DNA from: Dasyornis broadbenti
Lineage: Eukaryota; Chordata; Aves; Passeriformes; Dasyornithidae
DNA length: 64,000 nt
NCBI GenBank assembly: GCA_013397935.1
Contig: VZRN01004204.1
Coordinates: 2,841,863-2,905,862 of the forward strand
Direction: 5' to 3'
The notes under the pieces were generated by a model, which had not been told where the DNA came from, made no database searches, and was given only the letters and a program-made list of their open reading frames with translations. Position numbers and translations under genes: made by a program. This document shows, piece by piece, positions 51,028 to 63,264 of the stretch. Every line of letters starts with the position of its first letter. The stretch's first letter is position 1.

Positions 51028-51419
51028 ATTTATTTCAACTTAGTTTACTTTTATTGTTATTCTTATTTTATTGGCTTTATTTTATTTTTATTTTAATTTT
51101 ATTTTATTTTACTTTTATTTTATTTAAATTTTCTTATTTTTATTTTTATTTATTCTATTTCATCTTTATTTTATTTTATTTTCATTTATTTTATTTAATT
51201 TTGCATTTATTTTTACTTTATTTTCAAGCATTTTATTTTTTCATATTTTTTGCTTGTTTTATTTTTAATTTGTTTTCTATTTTCTATTTTATTCTTTAAA
51301 TTTTATTTTATTTTTATTTTATTTTATTTTTTCTATTTTTAATAAAAATAAGATCAGTGGAAATAAAATAACATTATATGAAATAAAAATAAAATAAAAT
51401 ACAGCTCTTTTTTCCATGT
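51028..51419. repeat. TTTTA-type AT tract, second copy
   Basis: A 392-bp copy of 50600-51026 (406 bp without N, longer by exactly the 14-bp overlap). The near-identical proteins readable at 50643-50906 and 51054-51299 are low-complexity F/Y/L products of this tract, not genes. Confidence 0.92.
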
Positions 51420-52448
51420 AGGTTCTAGTAGCAGGTTGTGCTGCTAAGGGTAATTATGCCTTCTTTTTGGGACATTCCAGTCTTTACTGTGTCTGGCTCA
51501 TCAGTTGGTGTTCCCCAAAATCTCCAGTGAGTGTTTGGCCTTGTGTTTGCAGTGGTGGATGGCACTGCATAGTGATTGGAGAATAGCACTGACAGGCTTT
51601 TCGCCTCAGCACAAAATCTACTTTTCCTTTTTTACCTCGTTCCTAATCCATGAGGTTCCTAACCCATGCTGGTGGTCTTCCAGAGAGTTCGAATCAAAAT
51701 GTTCATAGTAAGCAGAAGAAATTTCAAAAGTGTAAAAACGGCTCAGCACTAAACTTCCTAGAAAGGCAAACTTTCCCAAAGGCCCATAACAAATGCTTTA
51801 GGGGGAAATATTAGAGCAGAATGCGTACCCCATTTCACACTGACTCCAGGTTGTTCGTGTGTGATGGACTTTATCCTTCCCACATAAGATTAGATTTACA
51901 TCCCCAATATAGAAGGTTCATAGCTCTGACAGACAGACCAGGGAGCAGCTCTGTGGTGTTTCCTGCTTCACTCAAGTCTGTGTGTGATGACCAGGTCGCT
52001 GCTCTTCACTCTCAGTAATGACTATTTTCTGCTTGAAGCAAGTCAATCCCATAACCAGCGCCAGAACTGTGCTCTCTTGGAACCAGGGGGCCAAGCAGTT
52101 TGAGCTGGGAATGGAGGGTAGGACAGCAACTTCATGTCCTAGGACAACTCATCCATGGGTCTTTACTGTGATTGAGAGACTGAGTTGCAACTGGCACCAT
52201 CTTCCATGTTATTCACGAGCTAGAAGTATTTCCAAGACAAGCCTTTTATTTTACCTTCATTAATTTATTAAGGTTTGGGGGTTTGTGGTGATTTCTTGGA
52301 GCAGGGAGTTGCAGGCTGGATGTGGTGATCAGCTGCTGACTGGGATCCAAGCCAAATGGAAAACTAGCAGCAAGATGACCTGCTCACAATAAGTAGAGCA
52401 AAGAGATCTTGATCCTTGTGTGAATGGCTTAATCTGTTTTTTACTGCA
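51420..52448. other. Unique non-coding DNA
   Basis: Nothing recognisable; open frames are at most 81 codons. Confidence 0.5.
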
Positions 52449-52548
52449 GTTTTCCATCAGTAAAATGGGGATAATTGCACTCTACTGCCCTCAGGGGTGC
52501 TGTGAGGGTAAATACATTACAGGTTACAGAGTGCTTGGATGCATTGGC
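52449..52548 (-). mobile_element. Ancient MIR SINE fragment
   Basis: The text 'gttttccatcagtaaaatg' followed by GGGATAATTGCA, then 'ggtgctgtgagggtaaatac' and 'acagagtgcttgg' follows the reverse complement of the MIR 3' half in order (…ccatctgtaaaatggggataat, gttgtgaggattaaatg, aagcgcttag). The order of three matched blocks makes this the best of the MIR-like stretches in the window. Confidence 0.6.
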
Positions 52549-54691
52549 TGAGAGAACTGTAAAAACATTGGGAAAGAGAACAATTTGCACAACAAACAGG
52601 CAGGTCTGAAGCAGAGACAGGAATGTGCTAGGCAGGACTTGAAATTCACTTCACACCCCACTCTCAGATTGAGACTACAGTTGACAGTGAGATTGAGACT
52701 ACAATTAACAGAGGAAATATAGTACAAAATCAGGCTTTGCTGGTTCTGAACTGACTGTATTGGCTGCTAGCAATAGTAATAACACTTTCCAGCCATCAAA
52801 ACCATTACAATTGTGCAGCAGCAGGGAAGATATCCACAGCCAGGCTCTCCTGGACCGTGCTAAAACACACAACTATTTCCTATCTGTGCCTTGTAGCTGC
52901 AATTATGGGTCTTTGGCATAAATGAATCTTACATTTGCAGGGTTAGAGGGGATCCTTAGCCGTGTTGGCCTGGCTGGAGACACAGTGTGGGTTTCCTGAA
53001 GTCTTTTTTTTCCAGGAGAAAATGTCACATGATGGATGGATATTGAGATACTGTAACTATATAGAAGCATTTATGTCTTTAGCTTTCTTATTGTGCAGCA
53101 ATTTAAAAAGTTTTAGGACAGAGAGGTTTCCACAGTTGCAGGGACTTTTAGGGAAGCTCACAAAATGTAATATATATTCTACAAATAGATTTCAGCTGAC
53201 TGGAAGGATACATTTCAGGATACAGAATGAAGCCATTCCATTGATTTCAGGGAATTTTATTGCAGGATGCAAGAGAATGAAGAACATGGCCAGATTTGTG
53301 TAGAAAGTGCTAAATGCCTTTTGGATAGAATTTGCAACTGCTAATGTTTTCTCGCCTCTAAACCTGGCTGTAATGGTAAGCTTGCTGGGGAATGCTGCTC
53401 ACACTAGGTCAAGGTGAAATAAAAATAAAAAATCTTTGCTGTCCCTACTGTGAGAGGTACAACTTGCTACTATTTTTCCTTCTGGCAGGACTTTGGAACT
53501 GACTGTATCCAACAAATGCAAATTATGTTGCTAATTTAATTAAGCAAGCCATATGAAATCAGAAAAAATTACAGTCCATGGTCAAGAGTAGTTTTTTATT
53601 TATTGGCAGTACATCAATACCTAATTGAAAAAGATTACATAATTGCTTTTGATTGGGATTTAACCCCAGCAGGCAGTTTGGCCTCACACAGACACTAGCT
53701 TAGCCTCTTCTCCACAGGGAGATAGTAGAGACGATCAGAACGGTAAAAGTGTAAAAAATGGGCTGACGTACAGTTTAATAGGTAAAGAGAAAATTGTACA
53801 CACAAGCAAACCAAAAAATATCTGAAATACGGCCCCATACAAGATACTGTGATAAAAATTAACTCCATCCCTGCCAAAACCAGTACAACAGAAGACAGCA
53901 CATGGTGACTGCAAATCTATTTTTATCTTTATTATAGTAAAATCTGAGCATTTAATGACCTTTCATATGATTATCCTTAGAGTATCCCAGTGACCCAGGG
54001 CATTTTAAATCTGAAGGCTAGTAAGGACAAGGGTCAGAACTTTGCCGTTTTAATAACAGGTAAAGACGTTGTCACTAGTTGACTGCAATTCAGGTTGTGA
54101 CCAAAATACACGGCTTGTGCGCTGCCATCACTTTTATTATACAAGTCAATTTAAGAGTTAATGAAAAAAGTTAAATCTGTAAAGTCTTGTGATAGGGTGG
54201 AAAGTGTCCGACTCCGAACTTGAGGTGCTGAGGCTGAGGCTTTTGATTTCTTCACCCCAGTTTTATCTCTTCATTTCCTGATTTCCAAGGGCCTGTTTTG
54301 TGCTTCTTTTCTTCCTTTTTCCTTGGCCAACAATAAAATATGCAAATAGCGAAGAAAGGATCAGAAAACCAGAGATTCAGTTCCTCTCTCTCCAGGACTA
54401 ATTTTTGCCAGTTTATGCTACATTTGTGTCAATTTTCCATGCTTGATAACGAATTGCCTTCCTTTCCTCCATGTTTAAAACAACTGTCAGGATTCACATT
54501 AATCTGTCAAGTATCACAAACCAGAGTTTAATGTGTATTTACTTGGGAACTGAGTTTTGGGTATGGGGTTGGGAGGGGAATTTCTGAAGAGCCTCTGGCT
54601 TGATTTATGGTTCAATATGTCGGGACTTTAGAGTGGTACGCTGTCCACCTCAGAAAAGAGGTTGTGTTACAGTGTAAGCTGCTGTTTGCTT
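52549..54691. other. Unique non-coding DNA
   Basis: No gene recognised; longest frame 113 codons (52962-53303). A 24-bp unit is tandemly duplicated at 52666-52713. Confidence 0.5.
52666..52713 (+). repeat. Two-copy 24-bp tandem repeat
   Basis: AGATTGAGACTACAGTTGAC at 52666 and AGATTGAGACTACAATTAAC at 52690 head the two units; 21 of 24 positions agree. Confidence 0.85.
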
Positions 54692-55090
54692 GGTCACCAC
54701 CCTCATAGTGAAAAAGTGTTTCTTGATATTCTGGAGTAACGTGCCATGTTTCAGTGTGTGTCCATCACTTCTGATCCTGTCACTGGGAACCTCTGAAAAG
54801 AGCCTGGCTATGTTATCCTAATACTTTGCCTTCAGGTATTGTCTAGATTTAATCAGATTAATCAGATAATAAGTTTAGTAAGATTTAATGAGATTTGAGA
54901 AGATTAGTTAGACAAATCATTAATAAGAATCCCCCACAATATTCCCCTCTCCATACAGAGCATTCCTATTTCTCTCAGCCTTTCTTCACAGGAGAGATAC
55001 TCCAGTCCCTTAATCATTTTTGTGTATTCTCTTCAATAAGTCCATGTCTCTCTGAGTTGCTCCTGTCCTAATGCTCCATACCACAGCCTG
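54692..55090 (-). mobile_element. CR1 LINE fragment with AT-rich expansion
   Basis: Antisense CR1 blocks in order: 'caccaccctcatagtgaaaa', 'ttctgatcctgtcactggga', 'aaaagagcctggct', then 'ctctcagcctttcttcacag' and 'gatactccagtcccttaatc'. It lacks the extreme 3' tail. Between the blocks, 54849-54935 holds an AT-rich run of AATCAGATT/AAGATTTAATGAGATTT words where typical CR1 has a short 'ttgataagatcccc' segment. Confidence 0.85.
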
Positions 55091-55470
55091 TTGTACCTCC
55101 TCCTGCAGGGATTTTGGAGCTGGAGATTTGAGAAAAAAATAACAGAAATTGCTGCCAGTTGTGAGACATCAGAGCTGGAGCTGTAACAGCATGGAATGGA
55201 GTAACCACAGCACTACTTTTCAGCAGGGCTGGAAAAAGTAGAGTGGGAATAAAGGATCTGACTGTGACCTGGCATGGACAGTATTCTTGTCTGTCTGGAC
55301 TGACTTCAGTGGCATAAGCAGGTGTCAGTGAGGTTGGAATAACACATAAGATAAATAAAGGTATAGTGAAAAAAAGAAGTTCTATTTTATGTTAAAAAAC
55401 TACTTTAAGTGCTGCTCTTCAGTTATCAATGAATGTGTGACTCAGGAGTGGAACAGCTTACATGCAGAGA
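55091..55470. other. Unique non-coding DNA
   Basis: Nothing recognisable. Confidence 0.45.
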
Positions 55471-55538
55471 TTTTTTGGTTGTTTGGTTGTTTTGGGGGGA
55501 GATTTTTGTTTGTTTTATTTCCTTGGGTTTTTTTGAAG
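55471..55538 (+). repeat. T/G-rich low-complexity tract
   Basis: TTTTTTGGTTGTTTGGTTG, then TTTTGGGGGG, then T/G-rich sequence to about 55538. An A/C-rich tract follows 0.5 kb downstream. Confidence 0.75.
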
Positions 55539-55999
55539 ACTGAGATCATAATTACTGTAGTGCCATGCTGAAGGACAAGAGAAACTGTCAATAGTACTGC
55601 AGCTTGATGATGCCTATTTTGATCTTTTATATTAATAGAGCCTTTTGCAGGTAGAGTTTTCGTGTGTTTGTTTTCAAGCATGATTTTCATATAGAACATT
55701 TTATTTACTGTATGGTAGAAATCCACACATGAATTAGTAGACGAAGATTTTAGCATGGCACATTCTAGTTTACTCATAACGCTTTTAAGTATTCAAATAC
55801 TTAAATAAGTATCCATATACTTAAATAAGCAGGTATCAGATAGACAGAAAACATTAAACTCCCTGAGATATGAAAAGATATAGAGCATTTCCTGGAATGA
55901 TGGAGTAGAAATTAAATTTTGCACTTAAAATGAAATACACAAATGGTACATATGATTCAGGATTTCCAGCTGTGCTTTCAAAACTGCTTAAGGGGGATG

Positions 56000-56049
56000 A
56001 AAAAAACACAAAAAAACCCCAAACAAAAAAACAAAACAAAAAAAAACCC

Positions 56050-56082
<33 letters not shown>

Positions 56083-56188
56083 CAAACCAACCCAACCCAA
56101 CCAAAAAAACCCCCCAAACAAACAAACAAAAAACAAAGAAAAACCAACCAACCAAAAAATTTAAAAAAAACCCCACCAAAAAAAACCC
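56000..56188 (-). repeat. A/C-rich low-complexity tract
   Basis: About 189 bases almost entirely A and C (CAAAA, AACCC, CCAACCC words), interrupted by a G near 56138 and TTT near 56160. C runs at 56079-56083, 56091-56093, 56096-56098 and 56110-56115 give weak i-motif/G-quadruplex potential (longest loop 11). Frames through it encode only K/N/P/Q or F/W/G-rich artefacts. Confidence 0.9.
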
Positions 56189-58742
56189 TGCCCTTTTAGC
56201 TAGAACCTTTGAAAGAAGAAAAATGTTTGACAGCCCTGGTGTACACTGCCATTTTATCTGAATAAAACTCAGTCATGTCCATTTGTGGGGATGTAATGTG
56301 CTTCACATGACTATTCCAGACATACAGGTCAGTACCTTGTGCATGTGCACATTTAGAAGACTAAAGGCAGGCACTTAAAGATTTTTAATGGTTGAAACAT
56401 TAACTTAACATCAGTCCTGCTTTTTCCTGAATCACTGCACTGTGCTTTCCATTACAGCATCCTGACTTCCTAAGACATCACACTCTGATACTCAGGCTCT
56501 TCTCACAATTCAGAGTTAACACCCCTGTCCGACCAGAGCTTTCAGCTCTGTGCTGCTCCCTTCCTCCTTGCTCTTCCTGCTGTTCAACATTTCTGCCTTG
56601 GGTTTGTGTGCTTTCTTGCAAATCCCTGTGGCACCCTCTCAGAAAAGACCTGTTAAAGTCATCTTTTCAAGGTTATGAAGAGTTCTTCATGAAGTTGTCA
56701 CCACAGTCTGAAGAAGGCCTGTCTTTCCAAATATCAACAAGTGCTGCCCTTTCGATGGTTTTATTTTAGTCTATATCACTTCTTTCTCTTTTCTTTTTTC
56801 AAATTTTATCAATATTTTGGCTATTCCTTGATAACACATCATCTCAGCCTCCCCATTTTGTCCCCTGTCCTCCTTATATAGCTTTGCACAGCATTTGCTT
56901 CCCTTATTTTGTCTGCATGTGCTTTCTCTGCTTCTGTTTCTGAAACCATGCTTTACTACCTACACCTCCCCACCACAGAGGTGCTCTTGTTACCAGTGAT
57001 ACCATGTATTATCATTGCTTTCTTAATCCTCTAAGGATTAACATAGGGTTAAAATGAGAGCAGCATCCCCAGGAACTCAAAGATATTTTCCCCTGCATTA
57101 TTTATGGTTTGATATAAATAATATTAGCTGTACTGATGATTCTGTGGAAAAGACATTCTTCCATCTTTGAATTAATTAGCTAATGCAGAGCTGAAGGTTG
57201 TCCAGCAGACACAAAAACGAGGTGCACCATCCTTCTTGAAATTAAAGAGCTGTGGGGGTAGGTAAACTGAAATTTGTTTACAATAAGTGATCATTCTTAT
57301 TTTAATACATCAAGCTGTCAGCTTCTTTTGAAAATAGATGAGGTAATTTCAAAGTTAGCAATTAATTTTGTTTTTATTAATTGATGAATTGGCGACTATG
57401 GATTGCTAACCAAATAGCTTTTTTATTATTAATTTTCAACCTTTCTCTTCAAATTTATTTAAACACTCTATTGCAGTCTCTGGAATGCCTGTGTGCATGC
57501 TTGCCTCAAAAAGGCCAGCTATTCACTTGTCATATGAGCATACCTGAGCAGTGGCAAAGTTGCGTATGCAGTCACACTGGATGCTGCTGCTGATCTGATG
57601 CCCTTGTGCACCTGATCCATCCACTTCTGATGGATTATGTGGCTGAATTGCTTACACAGTTTGTAGCAGAAGTCTTAGAGCATCCAATTTTGAGTCCAAG
57701 TGTCCAAGACTGTGTTCATAAAGACAGTAAGGGAGGTGTTTTTAGGTGTATTGAGATTAATTTTCAGCCAGTCCAGGGCTGGTGGTTCTGTCAGGACCTG
57801 CTGTCACTGGGAGAAGCTGTCCCACTCATGAATGGCGTGAGAAATATCCAAACTCTGTCAGAGGATGTTCAAGACTCTGTGCAATAATTGTAAGCTTTGG
57901 ATTAGAGCCCAAGAGTCTCCAGAACTGAGCCATGTCTTTGACCTTCCTTTACAGGATTCTTGGTAGTCCCTGCCTGGAGCACAATGGTGGTTTTGAAGTC
58001 CTGGGAAACTGCGGGATGCTCTCATTTTTCTGAAGCGGAGAAATCAATCAGAGAGTGAGAAACATGAGGAGGTTTGTTAAGACCACTTAGGAGCAGTGAC
58101 TAAAAAAACAAGAGTAATTTAGTAGTTTCTCTGTCAATAGCTGCTTTATGGTGAAAAGCAAGAGGGAGGACTGAAAAGTTCTTTAGTACAACAGGTAGAG
58201 TTCTTGATTTTTTTTTTTCACAAAAGGTAAGGCTTTTTGGTGCAGTTTAGGTCAGAAAGGGGAGATAAACCTGAATATATGCCTGAAAAACAGTGGAAAC
58301 ACACAGCTCCCTCCTTCCTTCGAAAGAAACACTCTTAAAGGCACAAACCTACTCTGTTATAGTACTAACAGAACCCATTTTCAGGCCATCCCCTCGTGTC
58401 TATATTCACGTATTGTGTGACACTTCAATCCCTAAGCAATTCACCAAAGTACATGAAACTATTTTAATAAGCATCTAATTCCCCTGTACATCATTGTCCT
58501 ACCAACAGAAGCAAACCAGGGGGAAATAATGTGCAAAATCATCTCTAATGCTTTTTTTCTCCCTTAAAAATAGATAGGCCAGGCACTGCACTGCAGACCT
58601 TGCTGGGCCTACTGGCAGCATATAGAACTTAGATGGTGCTGCTGTGCTGGGCAATACATAAAGCTCTAAGACAGAAACACAGCGTAATTAAGAGCAGCAG
58701 AAGTGGTCCCTTAAGACAATGCTGGTTAATGATCAGCTTGCT
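56189..58742. other. Unique non-coding DNA
   Basis: No gene or recognised transposon; frames are at most 93 codons. Confidence 0.5.

Positions 58743-58784
<42 letters not shown>
58743..58784 (+). repeat. (ATC)14 microsatellite
   Basis: Fourteen perfect ATC units. It encodes a serine run in a 140-codon frame (58633-59055) that has no other protein-like feature, so the frame is not called as a gene. Confidence 0.98.
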
Positions 58785-60179
58785 TCATCTAATGGCTCAC
58801 CAGCAGTCTTGCCTAAAGGTCTTTACACTGGACTTTGTGGTAATGTGCATGTCAGAAGGCCAGAAAGGAATTTTTGTAGTTAATTTAGAAGGCTGGGTAT
58901 TTTGCAGGAATTTTAAATACTCAGTTTCAGTACATCCTTCACAAAGAAAGCTTACCAGTCATTCACTGCTCAAAGGAAAACAAAAATTAGTAAATACCAT
59001 AAGACCTTTGGAGGATGAAACCTCAGAGAAAATAAAAAGAAACAAAATAAAGTAAATAGGCACTGAATCCTGATTTATCTGCCAACAGGAAATAAGCAAT
59101 TATTTATTTCCTGATTGACAGGAAGTAAGCAACTGTTTGGGGCCTTGACGCTGTTGGTTTATTGAAGAGCAGGGCACTGTGGATTTTATTTTTTTAACAT
59201 TTTCTTCTTGCACACAATTTAGTTTAGCTTTCATTGTGAGATGAATATGCCTTATGTTTTTACTTCAAATATCTCACAAGTCAGGATGAAAAATCAATCA
59301 TACATTAAAAAAATTGATCAAGAAAAAATGTTTAAATAAACCACCTGTCAACATAGACAAATGTTAACTGATAGTTAATATGATAAAGGTAAAACTCTGT
59401 TTCTGTTTTAATAGTACTTTCCGTATCCGTTTCTGTCATGCTGTTGATCAAACTCTGGCTTTACCACAAGGTCTTGTGAGTTCAAAGATAACATTAAAAA
59501 TATGGATAAATATATTTTTCTTCTTATCTCTTGTGTATTTCAAGATATTACTAGGATTTTCATCTTCCTATGCACTGTGATCTCCAGAGAGCGGCGGATG
59601 TAAGTATACCGTAAGAATGATCAAGCTTATTGTGTTCTTGGTATTACTTCTGAAGGAAAACATTTTGCCACTGTGAGACACCACAATTCACCCATTATCC
59701 CAAGGAATCTTCAGACTGGATAAGAAAAGAGAAAAAAAAGGCATACCATTCATTTAGACATTAAAAAAATGGTTATATTTTCAGAAGTTCTGAGTAATTC
59801 CTATGGAATTTGTCCATGTGCCTAAATAGATGGGTTTTTAAGAGTCCAGTGTCTGCAGCCATATGAAGAATGAAAGAAAATGACCACTTTTTCCATCAGG
59901 ACATTTCGAAAACTTTTCACCTTTGTTTTGTTGACTAAGTAGGAGTTGAACTCCTTTGGAAATGTGTCCAATGTGAGTACTGAGCACTCAGGAAAAACTG
60001 TCTCTGTTCAAAGCTCTGTTTAATTTATGTGAGTCTGAACCAGTGTTTCTTTGTTTTGTTTGTCAAATCTAAGACACAGGTGGGTGTTTTCTGTGTTGGT
60101 ATGTAATGAGTGTTGTAGGAGAAAAAAATTGTGGGGGCCCTTGTTATACACATGATTATTTAAACCACTGTCAGCACAG
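58785..60179. other. Unique AT-rich non-coding DNA
   Basis: Nothing recognisable. A donor-like word (GATGTAAGTAT) near 59598 has no plausible exon before it. Confidence 0.5.
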
Positions 60180-60790
60180 TGAGACTATTCTCAAATTTGC
60201 ATGCAAATCCCTCTTATCAATCATTGCAGAGTTTGTGTGAAACACTGAGCAGTTGCATTTCCAAATGAAATAGATAGGCTGCAGACAGGCTGGATGGTTT
60301 GTTTTGATGGTGAGGTATGAGAGTCTGGTAATGGTGATTGCCATGTCAGAAGAAAATGCCCTCCAGGAGGATCTGATTCATTTTCACAGGAAAATATTCC
60401 CCTCTGCAGAACGAGCATTTTGCCATGGCGAGGCACCTACACGTTCCAGTAAGCGGATTTTCCAAATTATGTCTTTACTACATGCCTACTGCATTAGCAG
60501 AGTCACCTTGTCATTCATATCCCTGTAATGATCACTTCAGAACCATTTACACCCTGTGTTTGGCCGGCTGGCTGCTGCTTACTCAGGAGGAAGATTATTG
60601 ATTGCGGGCGCTTATTAAGAAAGTACGGAGCAATAAGCTATGAGAGCTGTTGATAATTCAAAAGGTGAAGCTGGCAATTATATAGGGATCAAGGGGATTA
60701 TTATATACAGGGCCTAGGAAAATATGACTGATGGCTGTGGCACTGCTGTTATGAGTGCTTGAAATAAAATGTATCATTATTGATTTCTTT
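60180..60790. promoter_or_regulatory. Candidate conserved non-coding element with double octamer
   Basis: About 0.6 kb of dense, repeat-free sequence. It opens with a perfect 14-bp palindrome ATTTGCATGCAAAT (60195-60208), which is two overlapping POU octamers, and continues with CTTATTAAG, GATTATTGATTG and CAATAAGC words. The unusually even composition and isolated CpG-containing words (GCGGGCGC near 60605) stand out from the surrounding AT-rich DNA. Enhancer function is inference. Confidence 0.28.
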
Positions 60791-62454
60791 TGTTGGTCTT
60801 TTTTATTACACTTTAAATCTACATATTTTTCATGCAGAGAATCTATTCTACACTAAAGCTTGAAAATGTTTCTGTAACTTACTGATTTATGAATATATCC
60901 CTCTATTACAGTATTTTGATCACTTGGTACAGATTTTTTTCCAATTTTTCACTCCGTGGTCACTATTTGAATGGGACAGAAACCAAATATCTGATTTTGA
61001 ATTTTTCTACTTCCTCTGTTGCTGCTGTTATATCGCTTTTAAGGATTTTTCTTCTAGTGACAAGACAATGAAGAGCGAAAAAATAAAATAGAAAAAAAAT
61101 ATGTTTTGGACATCAAATATACAGTAAATACTTTTGTTAACACTATTAGCTCTTATTTTCACCTGTCATTAGGTGGCATATTCAGCCTTAAAACATTCTT
61201 CCTTGTTTTAATTACTTTTAGCTAGCTTCCTTAGTTTTGCAATAATGTTCCTCCTCCTCATTCCTTGTGCCATTTCCAGGTCTTAAATGACTATATTAAG
61301 TGACATCAGACATTATTAACGTTATTAACACAGTAACATTCCTAGTGCAAAACATGGAAAAGCCTTCCTCTTTACAGAAAATAAAAACTCCGCTGCCACA
61401 GTTTGTCACTTCATGAATACCCACTCTGTTGGAAAGCATCTCAATTCCTAGAGTTTGTAAACCAATTTAGAAGCTAGTTCTAGAAGGTGGATTTCCTGTG
61501 AGATCTGCAAAACTACAAACAACCTGAAGACATTTTTAAAACAGAATACCAGATACTCAGGTGTTCTCTCTGTCTCAGAAAATGTCACATACCTTTTATT
61601 CAGAACTATTTTTTCTGGTAGTTTCCACTCTTAACATATGCCTAATGAACAAGGTTTTTACCTCCAATATGGTTCTTGTTAATGGTGGTAAGAGGCAGGC
61701 AAAATAGCATGAAAATTTTATGCAGTTGCATTTATTCTGCGTAAAACTAATATTCTGGGAGACTGTGAGCTACATAAAACATTACATCCACCCCACTCTC
61801 TGTGTACTTTTTTTTGGCAAGCAGGATTTGGTCCTCTTATCAGAGCAGAAAATCTATTCGGTCATTATTTGCGCAAAGTTGACTTTTAGCCAAATCCAGA
61901 ACAAGCCCCACAAGCCAGAGGCCTAATCAATACCACACTAACTGCTCCATTAATCCTCTTTTGCTGCTATTTCCCTCTCATCTTTCCAGGAGACTGTTGT
62001 TACCTCAGAATAGATAATTGATTTTTTTTTCCTAGGTAATAAATGCAGCAGCTTTTCAGTGATACTTCCCACATACCTCTGCACTGCAGGTCTCTGTCAA
62101 GATCTGACTGAGCAGAGCTTCTTCCTGATTATTCCAGAGCTGGATGTTCACCTAATGCCAAAAGCCACTATTGATGTGACAAATAAGCCCAGTTGCCTCA
62201 TACCTGGACCTTTCCACCTTGGATACTTTATTCTAAAAAGTTTCTTTTTGATTTAAAAAAATATCAGTTCAACTCCCTTTCCTGTAATTCCTAGGTACTT
62301 TGACCTAGGATGTGGATGACAACTCCAGCAGAAATAACAGGATTTTTCTACTGCTGATGTTCTACACCTTCACAAACCAGGGGGAAATTTAGTTTGTACT
62401 TATTTATTATGTTTGGGATTTTTCTCCAAAAGACTTGTTGGTATTCCCGGCCTT
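60791..62454. other. Unique AT-rich non-coding DNA
   Basis: No gene or recognised transposon. An acceptor-like T tract ending CCTAG lies near 62020-62035, without a supported exon after it. Confidence 0.5.
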
Positions 62455-62590
62455 TAATATTAGGAAGAATTTCTTCAAATAAGAGGTGACTAGATATTGG
62501 GATGGGCTGCCCAGGGAAGTGGTAGAATCAGAGCACTGGAAGAAGGACTTTTTGATGTAGCTGGGTGTAATATCAACTTTAAAACAAACT
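62455..62590 (+). mobile_element. CR1 LINE fragment, sense orientation, diverged
   Basis: The text 'aatattaggaagaatttctt' followed by 'gggatgggctgcccagggaa' and 'gtggtagaatcagagcactg' follows the CR1 3' region in sense order (attaggaagaaattctt … gggctgcccagggaagtgg). It is the only plus-strand CR1 seen and lacks the terminal tail. The right end is approximate. Confidence 0.75.
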
Positions 62591-63264
62591 TGTGGCCAAT
62601 TGTATGAAATCCTGACCTGATATGACTTAAATAAACAGAAGTAGCTGAATGCAATAAAAACATTTTAAATTCATTTAAAATATTCCCACACTGCCCCTTG
62701 GAGAAACTGTAAAGTAGTGCAACTTTTAAGAACATGACCATTCTAAATTCAAAACAGTCTCTTAAAAATAGTAATTCTTGTTTTAGCATCCCGCTTACAT
62801 TAAAAGAATTAAACCCCAAAAGTAATTAATTTAATTTGTGAAACAAAGCACTGGGCGCTGGATCAAAGGACAGAGTTATGCCAGTATTTATGCTTTGGGG
62901 CAGTATCACTAAGCTAGAGTTCCACACAGTGGCCAAGATAAATAAATAAATATATAAATAAATGAGACTAAACTTGAGACCAAGGGCTAATCTACATTCA
63001 GAAGATTGAAAAAAAAAAAAAGAGGTGATTGGCCAGTATGGTGGATACCAGCCTTTGATGTGTGCTGTTTCTGTGCAGTTATGCTTACATTGTGCATTTC
63101 TCCTCAGCACATAAAATTAATTACCAAAATGTCTGTAACTGTTTTTGCTTAAATCAGAAGTGAAATGGTGGTCAGATTGTGATAGAGCAGATCCTTGCTA
63201 TAACAACTCACCAAATTCTGAACATCATGCAGGCAACTTCATGCTTCTCACTGGGGCTTATCAG
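62591..63264. other. Unique AT-rich non-coding DNA
   Basis: A short AAATAAAT-type run lies at about 62938-62962. No gene is recognised. Confidence 0.45.

Noticed and set aside
50643..51299. Two near-identical F/Y/L-rich proteins as a tandem gene pair
   Set aside because: They are translations of a TTTTA-type tract that appears to be assembled twice.
55854..56199. Open frames of 63-97 codons on both strands
   Set aside because: Products of the A/C-rich low-complexity tract.
58633..59055. 140-codon frame with a serine run
   Set aside because: The serine run is the (ATC)14 microsatellite; the rest has no recognised domain.
62020..62256. Polypyrimidine tract plus CCTAG followed by a 65-codon frame as an exon
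   Set aside because: No recognised protein family and no matching donor; AT-rich introns contain many such acceptor-like sites.
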